Shown piece after piece: positions 55,799 through 63,973 of a stretch of 64,000 bases of DNA. The notes under the pieces were generated by a model. That model searched no databases. It was not told the DNA's origin and saw only the letters and a program-made list of their open reading frames with translations. The DNA comes from Limobrevibacterium gyesilva (GTDB lineage: Bacteria; Pseudomonadota; Alphaproteobacteria; Acetobacterales; Acetobacteraceae), in NCBI RefSeq assembly GCF_025989185.1, contig NZ_JAPDNT010000001.1:186001-250000 (forward strand). Reading direction: 5' to 3'. The position numbers and the translations under genes were made by a program. The first letter of the stretch is position 1; each line of letters starts with the position of its first letter.

Positions 55799-56037
55799 AC
55801 CTTGCGACTATCTCCAATACCTCTGCACTCCCCACAATCCGCCAATTTTCGAGCATTTTCGTGCCCCCAAATGGCGCCGCAAATATGAGCGTCATGTCGA
55901 ACCTCAAGTAGCATTCGAAGGCCAGGGTCTGTCGGTATCGCCGAACGATCCCTCCCTCGTGGGACCGGTCAATCACGACAAGGTGTTGTTGCAAATGAAT
56001 TTTTGCCGATGCACCACCCCGCCGCGAGAGGCGCAGG
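55799..56037. other. Intergenic region between tRNA-Ser and ccoS
   Basis: A 239-base stretch of visibly lower G+C with several short A/T runs (such as CCAATTTTCGAGCATTTTCG). I see no gene, terminator or complete mobile element. The 3' end of the tRNA gene is a typical integrase target, but no second copy of it is visible in the window. Confidence 0.5.
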
Positions 56038-56232
56038 CTAAGCCCGGGATTGCGGCGTTGAACCGGGAGGCAGGGGGTGATGGGGCGGGATATCGTCGCC
56101 CTCGAACAGGATCCGCTCGGCAGCGCCGTCAAGGTCTTCATACTGGCCAGCCCTGAGCGACCAGAGAAAGAGTCCGAGCCCAACGGCCCCAAGACCAAGG
56201 GAAAGCGGTATGAGATAGAAGACTCCGCTCAT
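56038..56232 (-). CDS. ccoS: cbb3-type oxidase assembly protein CcoS
   Basis: A 64-residue inner-membrane protein with one helix (LIPLSLGLGAVGLGLFLWSL) and the CcoS continuation RAGQYEDLDGAAERILFEGD, in which the YEDLDG-to-ILF segment is diagnostic. CcoS is needed for haem and copper loading of cbb3 oxidase. A Pro/His-rich tail follows. Its ATG overlaps the ccoI stop (ATGA). Last gene of the cco operon. Confidence 0.9.
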   Translation of the reverse strand: MSGVFYLIPLSLGLGAVGLGLFLWSLRAGQYEDLDGAAERILFEGDDIPPHHPLPPGSTPQSRA

Positions 56233-58508
56233 CGGAGGGACGGCGCCTCGGCAGCCTGCATCGCGACCCTCGGGCCGCTGGCGCTCGCCTGCGACAGCCG
56301 CGCGGGACGGCCACCTTTCAAGCGCAGCGCGTTGCCCACGACGATGATCGATGACATCGACATCGCCAGCGCTGCGACCAGCGGGGTCACATAGCCGCAG
56401 ATGGCAACGGGCACGGTAATGACGTTGTAGGCCACCGCGAACGCGAAATTCTGACGGATCAACCGGTCGGCATGTTGTGCGATCTTGATCGCCAGCGGAA
56501 CCGCCGCGAGACTCTCGTGCAGGAATACGAAATCGGCGGCATTGCGCCCAACATCGGCTGCTGTCGCCGGAGCCATGGACACATGCGCCGCCACCAGCGC
56601 CGGGGCGTCGTTCAATCCGTCTCCGACCATGAGGATCTTGCGGCCGCTCGCCGCAAGCGTCGCAATACGGTTGGTCTTTTCTCCCGGCAATACACCCGCG
56701 CCGAACTGCGCAAGGTCAAGGTCACGCGCGAGTGCCTCGACGGGCCGCTGCTGATCGCCGGAAAGGATTTCCATTGCGAAGCCTTGGCGCGACAGCTCCG
56801 CAACTGCTTGACGCGCCCCCTCGCGGATCTGGTCCTCGAATTGAAAAGCTTCGATCAGCCGCCCGTCTTTCGACAGAACCGTGCCGCCGTCGGACTGCGC
56901 GAGATCGCCGTCTGTCGCACCGCGGACCGCCCAAGCGGCACGCCCGAGCCGATAAACCGCCCCACCGGCGACGGCCTCCAGGCCAAGACCTGGATGCTCT
57001 TCGATCCAGTCGAATGCCGGCTCACGAGGGCCGCGCGCCGCCGCTGCCAACGCCTGCGAATGCGGATGACGGGAATAGGCGGCCATGGCAGCGGCGATGG
57101 CGAGCTGGGCCGGATCGTGGTCGTTGGCGGCAACCAGCCGGAGCGTGCCGCGTGTCAATGTTCCGGTCTTGTCGAAGACGACAGTATCAACCTCGTTCAG
57201 CCGCTCCATGGCGCCGCCGTCCTTGACCATGATACCGGCCTCGAACAGGCGCCTGGCGGCGACCACCTGGACCATCGGCACCGCCAGGCCGAGCGCGCAG
57301 GGGCAGGTGATGATCAGCACCGCAATCGCAATCGTGACGGCGCGATGGAGATCGCCGCTCGCGATCATCCAGCCTGCGAAGGTCAGCAAGGCGGTCAGAT
57401 GGACGACCGGCGCGTAGAGCTGCGCGGCGCGGTCGGCAATCCGGCGATACGCCGATCGTCCTCCCTCGGCCGCTTCCATGAGGCGCGTCATCTCGGCGAG
57501 AAACGATCCGCTTGCAGGCGCGGTGGCAGTGATCCTCAGCGGCCCGGTGAGATTGAGCGTTCCGGCCAGGAGGGTTGACCCGACGGCCACCGGCCGGGGC
57601 ATGCTTTCGCCGGAGACAAGCGAGCAGTCGAGATCGGAGCGTCCCTCCTCGACCTGCGCATCGACAGGAACACGCTCACCGACGCCGACGAGAACCGTCA
57701 TGCCCGGCGCGATCTCATTGACGGGCACGTATTCCGTCGTGCCGTCAGCATGGGCAACCATGGCGCCGCGGGCCGCGAGGCGCGCCAGGCCTTTGACTGC
57801 GACCCTCGCCCTTTCGCGCATCATGTGGTCAAGCGTGCGTCCGATCAAAAGAAAGAACAGGAGCGATGTCGCCGCGTCGAAATAGGCATGCGGACCGTGA
57901 TGGACCGTGTCGTAGAGGCTCATGCCGAAGGCGAGCAGCACGCCGAGCGAAATCGGCACGTCCATGTTGGTGCGGCCTTGCCTCAGCGCGCGCCAGGCGG
58001 GCCGGAAGAAGACGGTGCCGGAAAAGGCCAGCGCCGGGATTGCGATGGCTGCCGAGATCCAGTGCAGCAGATCGCGCGTGGCACCATCGGCGCCCGCCCA
58101 AACCGCCACCGACAGCAGCATGATGTTGCTTGAGGCAAAGCCTGACACGGCAAGCGCCCGCAGCAGTTCGAAGCGGGTGCGATCCTTCGGTTCGGCGCCC
58201 CCATCGTAGAGATGCGCGACGTAGCCGAGCGCGCTCAGGGTTTCGATGAGCGGCGGTGGTGCGTCGCTCGCGCGCCATTGCACCGCAACGCGTTTGGTCG
58301 ACAGATTGACCCGCGCCCGCTCGACGCCCTCCAGCGCACCGAGCGCCCTCTCGATCGTGCGGATGCAACCACCGCAATGGATGCCGGGAACGGAAAGGTC
58401 GGTCTGGCGCGTAGCGGCGCCCAGCGTCCGGCTTGCAAGAAGGATCTCTTCCCGGGCTACGGCAGCGCGATGGGTTTCATTGCGCACGGTCGCCCTTGCG
58501 GCACTCAT
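56229..58508 (-). CDS. ccoI: Copper-type P1B ATPase CcoI (FixI)
   Basis: A P-type ATPase that supplies copper for cbb3 oxidase. The N-terminal heavy-metal domain has GIHCGGC. Then come membrane helices with the translocation motif CPCALGLAVPM, the phosphorylated Asp in DKTGTLTRG, the HP motif in SRHPHSQAL and GDGLNDAPALVAAH at the hinge. I use the ATG at 58508 (759 residues), which leaves about 45 residues before the metal site as in relatives; a GTG at 58589 and ATG at 58517 are alternatives. The usual Cys-Cys start of FixI is not seen. Coupled to ccoS; 100 bases after the DUF2189 gene. Confidence 0.92.
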   Translation of the reverse strand: MSAARATVRNETHRAAVAREEILLASRTLGAATRQTDLSVPGIHCGGCIRTIERALGALEGVERARVNLSTKRVAVQWRASDAPPPLIETLSALGYVAHLYDGGAEPKDRTRFELLRALAVSGFASSNIMLLSVAVWAGADGATRDLLHWISAAIAIPALAFSGTVFFRPAWRALRQGRTNMDVPISLGVLLAFGMSLYDTVHHGPHAYFDAATSLLFFLLIGRTLDHMMRERARVAVKGLARLAARGAMVAHADGTTEYVPVNEIAPGMTVLVGVGERVPVDAQVEEGRSDLDCSLVSGESMPRPVAVGSTLLAGTLNLTGPLRITATAPASGSFLAEMTRLMEAAEGGRSAYRRIADRAAQLYAPVVHLTALLTFAGWMIASGDLHRAVTIAIAVLIITCPCALGLAVPMVQVVAARRLFEAGIMVKDGGAMERLNEVDTVVFDKTGTLTRGTLRLVAANDHDPAQLAIAAAMAAYSRHPHSQALAAAARGPREPAFDWIEEHPGLGLEAVAGGAVYRLGRAAWAVRGATDGDLAQSDGGTVLSKDGRLIEAFQFEDQIREGARQAVAELSRQGFAMEILSGDQQRPVEALARDLDLAQFGAGVLPGEKTNRIATLAASGRKILMVGDGLNDAPALVAAHVSMAPATAADVGRNAADFVFLHESLAAVPLAIKIAQHADRLIRQNFAFAVAYNVITVPVAICGYVTPLVAALAMSMSSIIVVGNALRLKGGRPARLSQASASGPRVAMQAAEAPSLR

Positions 58509-58608
58509 GCGATCCATCGCCTGCCCGGGAGGAACAGATCGCTGTTGGGCGCTATTCGCCTGGCGTTGATCGAGGGCTGGCTGGTCCACTCTGCCCGATG
58601 CTCGCTAT

Positions 58609-59394
58609 CTATTGTCTGACCGCCTTGTAGGCATGCCAGGTCGCGTGTCCGAGCAACGGAAAGACCAGGATCAATCCGAGCATCCCGGTGGCGAGGCTTG
58701 CCAGGAACAGACCGAGCACGACAGCACCCCACGTCAACATCACCGGCAGGTTGTTCCAGACCAGCGCCATGCTGGTACCCATCGCTGTGAAGGCATCAAG
58801 CCGCTCGTTCAAAAGCATGGGGATCGCGAACACGCTGATTGCGAAAGAGAAGGCAGCGAACAAGCCGCCGACCAAAGCGCCGACAACGAGCATTGCCCAA
58901 CCGACGGGGGTAGTGAACAGCATCGCTGCGACGTGGTCTAGCCCGGGAAACGGCCGCACACCGAAGAAGAGAGCATAGATGATCACGGCGGCGCGCATCC
59001 ACACCATCATCAGGAGGCAGAGCAGCACCCCAACGAACAGGATCTGCCCGCCCGAGTTCGCCCGGACGAAGACCATGCTGGCGAGCGAAAAAGGCTCGCC
59101 TTTCGCCAGGCGCCGGCTTTTCTCGTAGAGCCCGGTCGCCAGCACGGGGCCAACCACCATGAACCCGGACAGCACCGGAAAGAGGATGTAGTCCCAGCCG
59201 AGGGCGAAGAGGCCGTAGACGATCCCGAGCGAGATCACGAAGACCGCGGCACCATAACTGACGCTCGCTGCCGGCCGTGTGGTCAGGTCGCGCCAGCCAG
59301 CAGCGAGCCAGCCGAAGGCTGTCTGCCACGGAAGGTGCCGCGCAAATACGCTTGGACGCTGGAGCGGCGGTATGACGGCCGGTATCGTGGTCAT
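58609..59394 (-). CDS. DUF2189 integral membrane protein
   Basis: A 261-residue inner-membrane protein with about six helices arranged in pairs. PSVFARHLPWQTAFGWLAAG, WRDLTTRPAASVSYGAAVF and FPVLSGFMVVGPVLATGLYE are the DUF2189 pattern, and FPLLGHATWHAYKAVRQ ends it. DUF2189 genes occur next to cbb3 or bo3 oxidase genes in several proteobacteria, so a role with the oxidase is likely, but none is proven. It lies between the small protein after ccoP and ccoI, on the same strand. Confidence 0.85.
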   Translation of the reverse strand: MTTIPAVIPPLQRPSVFARHLPWQTAFGWLAAGWRDLTTRPAASVSYGAAVFVISLGIVYGLFALGWDYILFPVLSGFMVVGPVLATGLYEKSRRLAKGEPFSLASMVFVRANSGGQILFVGVLLCLLMMVWMRAAVIIYALFFGVRPFPGLDHVAAMLFTTPVGWAMLVVGALVGGLFAAFSFAISVFAIPMLLNERLDAFTAMGTSMALVWNNLPVMLTWGAVVLGLFLASLATGMLGLILVFPLLGHATWHAYKAVRQ

Positions 59395-59439
59395 GGCGCT
59401 GGCCTCTCCTGTTGCCTCACGATGCTGCTTCCCAGGCGG

Positions 59440-59667
59440 TCAACATGCGGACCGCGCTGCCCTGAACATTGCCTGCCCGGCCCGGTCGCCACGCTCCTTC
59501 AGATGCGCGACGCAGTCCGGCTGCGACGTCACCGCCACATAGACGAGATGTGCGTTGGCGAACCCCAGACCCAACAGGCCAAAGCCGATGGACAAGCCGA
59601 CGACGAGCTTTGCGCCGCCTCCTCTGCGTGGCGGCACGAAGCGATCGGCCGAGCCGGGCGTCGTCAT
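59440..59667 (-). CDS. Small single-helix membrane protein in the cco operon
   Basis: A 75-residue protein I do not recognise as a named family. A positively charged start (FVPPRRGGGAK) precedes one membrane helix (LVVGLSIGFGLLGLGFANAH), then a soluble part VTSQPDCVAHLKERGDRAGQ ending FRAARSAC, with two cysteines. Its ATG overlaps the ccoP stop (ATGA), so it is certainly translated with the oxidase subunits. Position suggests a fifth subunit or an assembly factor; it might be mistaken for ccoH, but lacks the FixH pattern. Confidence 0.7.
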   Translation of the reverse strand: MTTPGSADRFVPPRRGGGAKLVVGLSIGFGLLGLGFANAHLVYVAVTSQPDCVAHLKERGDRAGQAMFRAARSAC

Positions 59668-60545
59668 GGCGCTCGCCGCCTGAGATCGAGGATATAGAGC
59701 GTCAGGATCTTGCGATCGAGAGGTGACAGCCGCGCCTCCCAGGTCGGCATGTGGCCCTGCCGGCCACCATAGAGCGTGGTCATGATTGATTGCCGATCAC
59801 CGCCATAGATCCACACCGTATCGGTAAGATCGGGTGCGCCCATCTCGATATTCCCCTTGCCCGCCTCGCCATGGCAGGCGGTGCAATTGGTGGCAAAGAC
59901 CTGCCTGCCAGCGGCCACTTTTCCGGCGTCCGGCCCTGTGGCGATCGATGGATTGGACAGGGATTGAACGAAGGCGGCGACGTTCTCGATGTCGCTGCGG
60001 GGCAACATCTGATCCTTGCCGAAGGCGGGCATCTGCGCGACGCGCGCGTCGCCATGCGTCGAATTGACGCCGACGCGAATCGTCTCGGCCACAGCCTCCG
60101 GCGAGCCGCCCCAGAGCCAGGACCCGGCCGTCAAATTCGGGAAGCCGGGGCCGCCTTTTGCGTTGGCGCCGTGGCAGGCCGCGCAATTGTCGCCGAAGAG
60201 CGTTCTTCCGGTTTGCCTGACCACTTGCATGAGGCTCGCATCGGCTGGGATGACGCTGTAGTCGCTCGCCTCGATCTTCGTGGCCCAAACGGCGCGCTCC
60301 ATCGCGGCTTGGCGCAAGTTCTCAGCCACGGTCGTGCGCTGATCAATCCCGAGCAGGCCCTTCGTATAGGAAACGCCGGTCGGCCACGCCGGCATCAGCA
60401 CCCAGTAGAACAGCGAGAAGAGGAAGGTGGTCGCCAGGAAGAAATAGACGGGGCGCGGCACCGGCGTGTTGAGCTCCTTAATGCCGTTCCATTCATGGCC
60501 GGTTGTCGCATGGCCCGTGTGCGGATCGCGCTCCTCTATCGCCAT
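59664..60545 (-). CDS. ccoP: cbb3 oxidase subunit III, dihaem cytochrome c
   Basis: A 293-residue membrane-anchored cytochrome. One helix lies at about 31-55, and two c-type haem sites, CAACH (121-125) and CTACH (221-225), sit in two periplasmic domains; axial Met candidates are in AQMPAFG and HMPTWEARL. NGIKELNTPVPRPVYFFL is the usual CcoP/FixP start. It passes electrons to subunit II and then the catalytic subunit. It overlaps ccoQ by 10 bases and the next small gene by 4. Confidence 0.94.
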   Translation of the reverse strand: MAIEERDPHTGHATTGHEWNGIKELNTPVPRPVYFFLATTFLFSLFYWVLMPAWPTGVSYTKGLLGIDQRTTVAENLRQAAMERAVWATKIEASDYSVIPADASLMQVVRQTGRTLFGDNCAACHGANAKGGPGFPNLTAGSWLWGGSPEAVAETIRVGVNSTHGDARVAQMPAFGKDQMLPRSDIENVAAFVQSLSNPSIATGPDAGKVAAGRQVFATNCTACHGEAGKGNIEMGAPDLTDTVWIYGGDRQSIMTTLYGGRQGHMPTWEARLSPLDRKILTLYILDLRRRAP

Positions 60546-60712
60546 GGCTTGTCCTCATCGCGAAGGATCGTCTTCGCCGCGTTGTCGAAGTGCTTTTTGT
60601 TGGAAGGCCAGTAAGCGTAGATCATCACCGCCGCCGACAGCGCGATGAGGTAGAACAAGCCGAACGATTTCGACAAACCGACGATGGTGTCATGGTCGAC
60701 ACCCATGGTCAT
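60536..60712 (-). CDS. ccoQ: cbb3 oxidase subunit IV (CcoQ)
   Basis: A 58-residue protein with one membrane helix. It reads MTMGVDHDTIVGLSKSFG, then LFYLIALSAAVMIYAYWPSN and NAAKTILRDEDKPWR. The helix ending in a Tyr-Trp-Pro-x-Asn turn and the DEDKPWR end are classic for CcoQ, which stabilises the complex. The ATG at 60712 overlaps the ccoO stop (ATGA) and its end overlaps ccoP. Too short to appear in a length-filtered gene list. Confidence 0.9.
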   Translation of the reverse strand: MTMGVDHDTIVGLSKSFGLFYLIALSAAVMIYAYWPSNKKHFDNAAKTILRDEDKPWR

Positions 60713-61446
60713 TCTCCCGCCTGCGCCGCTGACTTGGTCGCGACGTCCGTAAGCCGCCCGAGAATTTGCAGATAGGCCACGAGCGCGGCCATCTCGGTCG
60801 GTTCGTTGGAACGACCGTCGAAGGAACGAATCTGCGTCGCCTCGCCATAGCGCGTCCGCACAGCTTCGGCATAGGTGCTGTCCGGTCTCGCCTGTCCGTA
60901 CGCATCGGCCGATGCGTGCGCGATCATCTCATCGGTGTAGGGCACGCCCACGCGCCGCAGAGTTTCAAGGTGCTCCCCCAGGTCGTCAATTCGCAGCGTC
61001 GTGCGCGCGAGCCAGCCATAGGGCGGCATCTTCGACACTGACACGACGTTTCGTGGGTTGATCAGATGCGCGACATGCCATTCATCCGAATACTTGCCGC
61101 CGAGACGCGCCAAATCCGGGCCCGTTCGCTTCGAGCCCCAGAGCATCGGGTGGTCGTACTGGGACTCGACCGCCAGCGAATAAGGTCCATAGCGATCGAC
61201 CTCGTCGCGAAGCGTCCGGATCATCTGCGAATGGCAGGCATAGCAACCTTCGCGAATGTAGATATTGCGCCCGGCGATCTCGAGGGGGGTATAGACGCGC
61301 ATGTCCGGTGCTTTTTCCACGGTTTCATCGATCGTGAAGAGTGGCGCGATTTCGACGAAGCCGCCGATGCTTGCCGCGACGATCACAGCGAGCGCAAAGC
61401 CGATCGTGGTCCGTTCGAGTTTGTAGTGGAGGCCGAACATGCTCAT
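60709..61446 (-). CDS. ccoO: cbb3 oxidase subunit II, monohaem cytochrome c
   Basis: A 245-residue cytochrome with one N-terminal helix (about 14-36) and a c-type haem site GCYACHSQ (C68-H72). GRNIYIREGC, GPYSLAVESQYDHPMLWGSK and RTGPDLARLGGKYSDEWH are signature blocks of CcoO/FixO. Axial Met is likely in VSKMPPYGWL. Overlaps ccoN and ccoQ by 4 bases each (ATGA). Confidence 0.95.
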   Translation of the reverse strand: MSMFGLHYKLERTTIGFALAVIVAASIGGFVEIAPLFTIDETVEKAPDMRVYTPLEIAGRNIYIREGCYACHSQMIRTLRDEVDRYGPYSLAVESQYDHPMLWGSKRTGPDLARLGGKYSDEWHVAHLINPRNVVSVSKMPPYGWLARTTLRIDDLGEHLETLRRVGVPYTDEMIAHASADAYGQARPDSTYAEAVRTRYGEATQIRSFDGRSNEPTEMAALVAYLQILGRLTDVATKSAAQAGE

Positions 61447-63104
61447 TCTCCCGGTTGCAGCGCGGGTGTGCCAGCCGAAGCGGGAACGGGAATGTCGGTC
61501 CTTACGTCAGACACCTGCGCGGCTGGAGCCGTGCGGATGGTCATCCAGATATTGTAGAAGCCGACAACGGCACCCAGGAAGAACAGCAGGCCGCCGGTGG
61601 CGCGGGCGATATAGTAGGGGTGCATGGCGACGAGCGAGTCGAGGAAGGAATAGGCGAGCGTGCCGCTCTCATTGTACGTGCGCCACATCAGGCCCTGAAT
61701 GATGCCCGAATTCCACATCGCGAAGACGTATATGATCGTCCCCGAGAGCGCGAGCCAGAAATGCAGCTCGACGAGCCTCCCCGAATACATCGCCTCGCGC
61801 TTCCACAGCCATGGCACCACCGCGTAGATCGAGCCGAAGGTGATCAGTGCGACCCAGCCGAGGGCGCCGGCGTGGACATGGCCGATCGTCCAGTCCGTAT
61901 AGTGGGAGAGCGCGTTGACGGGGCGAATCGCCATGAACGAGCCTTCGAAGGTCGTCAGGCCGTAGAAGACCGCGGCAACCATCATGAAGCGCAATGTCGC
62001 GTCGTCGCGCACCTTGTGCCAGGCACCATTGAGGGTGAGGAGCGCATTGCCGGCGGAGGCCCAGGATGGCACCAGCAGCATCAACGAGAAGGTCATGCCG
62101 AGCGTCTGCACCCATTGCGGCAGCGCAGTGTAGTGCAGGTGGTGAGAGCCCACCCACATATACATGAAGGTGATGCCCCAGAAACTGATGATCGACATCC
62201 GATAGGAGAAGATCGGGCGACCTGCGCGCATGGGCAGGTAGTAGTACATCATGCCGAGGAAGCCGGAGGTGAGGAAGAACGCAACCGCGTTATGCCCGTA
62301 CCACCATTGAGTCATCGCATCCTGTACGCCCGAGAACAGCGAATAACTCTTGGCGTGACCGAATGAGACCGGCACCGCGATGTTGTTGACGATATGCAGA
62401 ACGGCCACGACCAGGATGAAGGCCATGTAGTACCAGTTGGCGACGTAGATGTGGGGCTCCTTGCGCCGCGCAAGTGTCCGCAGATAGATCAGGAAATAGA
62501 CCACCCACACGATGACGAGCCAGATATCGGCATACCATTCGGGTTCGGCATATTCTTTCGATTGGGTCACACCCATCAGATAGCCGGTGACGGCGATGAG
62601 GCAGAAGAGATTGTAGCCGACGAGCACGAACCACGGGCTCAGTTGATCGGGTAGACGAGCCCGCGACGTCCGCTGCAGAACATGCAACGAGGTCGCGATC
62701 AGCGCATTGCCGCCGAAGCCGAAGATGACGCTCGTGGTGTGGACCGGCCGGATGCGACCGAAACTCGACCAGGCAGCATCGAAGGTGAGATCTGGATAGA
62801 CGAGCTGCCAGGCGACCCAGTCGCCAACGAATAGGCCGAAGACGACCCAGACCATGGCGGCGATAATGCCCGCCTTGCTCGGGTCATCGTAATATTGCGA
62901 CAGTCGTTCTTCGGCCGGTTGCGGCGTGTAATAGCCGGCGATCACGAAGAAGATCATGGGAACACAGAGCGCGATGATCAGCCAGCCATGGGCGCCGAGA
63001 GGATCGGCGCGGCCAGCGGCGGCCATCGCCAGGCCCACGCAGGCGAGTATGCCCAGGATGACGATTGCGAGCTCGCGTTCCCCCTTTGTCAGTGTCGAGA
63101 TCAT
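61443..63104 (-). CDS. ccoN: cbb3 oxidase catalytic subunit I
   Basis: A 553-residue haem-copper oxidase subunit with about 13 helices; it reduces oxygen with high affinity. Ligand histidines are in RPVHTTSVIFGF, WWYGHNAVAFFLT (CuB), GSHHLHYTALP and IGHVHAGALGW. It is a C-type oxidase. The ATG at 63104 is preceded by GAAGGCG; an ATG at 63155 would add 17 residues without support. First gene of the compact ccoNOQP operon, with about 326 bases of regulatory sequence up to the hemoglobin gene. Confidence 0.96.
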   Translation of the reverse strand: MISTLTKGERELAIVILGILACVGLAMAAAGRADPLGAHGWLIIALCVPMIFFVIAGYYTPQPAEERLSQYYDDPSKAGIIAAMVWVVFGLFVGDWVAWQLVYPDLTFDAAWSSFGRIRPVHTTSVIFGFGGNALIATSLHVLQRTSRARLPDQLSPWFVLVGYNLFCLIAVTGYLMGVTQSKEYAEPEWYADIWLVIVWVVYFLIYLRTLARRKEPHIYVANWYYMAFILVVAVLHIVNNIAVPVSFGHAKSYSLFSGVQDAMTQWWYGHNAVAFFLTSGFLGMMYYYLPMRAGRPIFSYRMSIISFWGITFMYMWVGSHHLHYTALPQWVQTLGMTFSLMLLVPSWASAGNALLTLNGAWHKVRDDATLRFMMVAAVFYGLTTFEGSFMAIRPVNALSHYTDWTIGHVHAGALGWVALITFGSIYAVVPWLWKREAMYSGRLVELHFWLALSGTIIYVFAMWNSGIIQGLMWRTYNESGTLAYSFLDSLVAMHPYYIARATGGLLFFLGAVVGFYNIWMTIRTAPAAQVSDVRTDIPVPASAGTPALQPGE

Positions 63105-63430
63105 GGGTTCATCGCCTTCATGGGTCGAGCGCGAGTGCAGGCCGGCTTCTCGCAATTGCGGACGATGTGAGACGCGCGGTCACTCCGGGCAGCCCTGATC
63201 TCGTGCACATCCTGCTCCTGTCCTGATCCTTCCCGTCATCTCTTTGGCGAGCCCCGGGCGGTTGCAAGAATATTATATAAGAGATACTTCGCTTGTATCT
63301 TAAGTCCGCTGCCTCAGCAATATCGTCAAACGGGTCGAGACGTTCCGGCACAGGCGATTGGGCGGACGCATCAGCGCAACATTGACGTACGACCCGGCTT
63401 GATATCGGCCGTTCGACGAGGATGCAGTCT
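63105..63430. other. Control region between truncated hemoglobin and ccoN
   Basis: A 326-base non-coding gap, with an A/T-rich core at about 63265-63305 that holds the promoter and inverted repeat listed next. The remainder has no gene I recognise. A TTGAT at 63399 lacks the matching ATCAA half. Confidence 0.6.
63272..63300 (-). promoter_or_regulatory. ccoN promoter with 19-bp inverted repeat operator
   Basis: On the minus strand a perfect TATAAT (63277-63272) lies 17 bases after AGATAC (63300-63295), which occupies the -35 position and is not TTGACA-like. That hexamer is one arm of the dyad AGATAC-N7-GTATCT (63282-63300). A regulator bound here would cover the spacer and -35, so it could activate or repress. 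The 5' leader to ccoN would be about 160 bases. Confidence 0.6.
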
Positions 63431-63973
63431 TCATTCGGCAGCGACGTTGACCTCTCCGGCCGAGCGCTCCCTTCGCTGATGGCGCATTTCGCCGCGCTGG
63501 CTGGCAATGCCAAGTTCAAGGCTGTCGGCGATGCGCCGCGCCCGATCCATGAAATGCGCTGCAGCGGCCGGAGGGCAGACCTCTTCTGCGGTCGTTTCGA
63601 AAAGGTCCAGCCACCGTTCGAAGTGGCTGGCATCAATCCTGAGCGGCAGATGTGCCTGCATCGGCTGCCCATGATAGCGGCCCGACATCAGGGCGACTGA
63701 CGACCAGAACGCCTTGAGCTTCTCGATATGCTGATCCCAATCCTCAACCTTCTCGGCAAAGATCGGCGCAAGGAGCGGATCCAGTTGAACGCGCGCATAA
63801 AAGATGGAAACGAGCTCCGCGATCATGGTCTCGTCGATGCCCGTGCGCTGCATGATCCCCTGCGTGATCCGCGCCCGCCGCTCGGGCCCGCCTTCTCGTG
63901 GAGCCGCGCTTTCGGGTCCGTCAGCTGCCATATTCTTCTCCGCCATCCGTTCCATCATCTTGTGGTCAGGCAT
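63431..63973 (-). CDS. Group III truncated hemoglobin
   Basis: A protein of up to 180 residues; the globin domain is at about 35-165. IAELVSIFYARVQLDPLLAP, FAEKVEDWDQHIEKLKAFW, SGRYHGQPMQAHLPL and DASHFERWLDLF (proximal His) form the group III truncated-globin pattern, with a Trp/Tyr distal set. The first 30 residues are a Met, Lys and Glu-rich leader with several other ATGs, so the true start may lie inside. Such globins bind oxygen or NO and often sit with microaerobic respiration genes; here it is upstream of ccoN and in the same direction. The gene's own promoter is beyond or at the window edge. Confidence 0.87.
   Translation of the reverse strand: MPDHKMMERMAEKNMAADGPESAAPREGGPERRARITQGIMQRTGIDETMIAELVSIFYARVQLDPLLAPIFAEKVEDWDQHIEKLKAFWSSVALMSGRYHGQPMQAHLPLRIDASHFERWLDLFETTAEEVCPPAAAAHFMDRARRIADSLELGIASQRGEMRHQRRERSAGEVNVAAE

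Noticed and set aside
55728-56198. Minus-strand frame ending in a GVGFEPT-type peptide
   Set aside because: This peptide is the antisense reading of a tRNA-Ser gene and is a well-known false protein call.
63399-63412. TTGATATCGGCCGT as an FNR/FixK box before ccoN
   Set aside because: Only the left half matches TTGAT-N4-ATCAA; the right half does not, and it is about 120 bases upstream of the -10.
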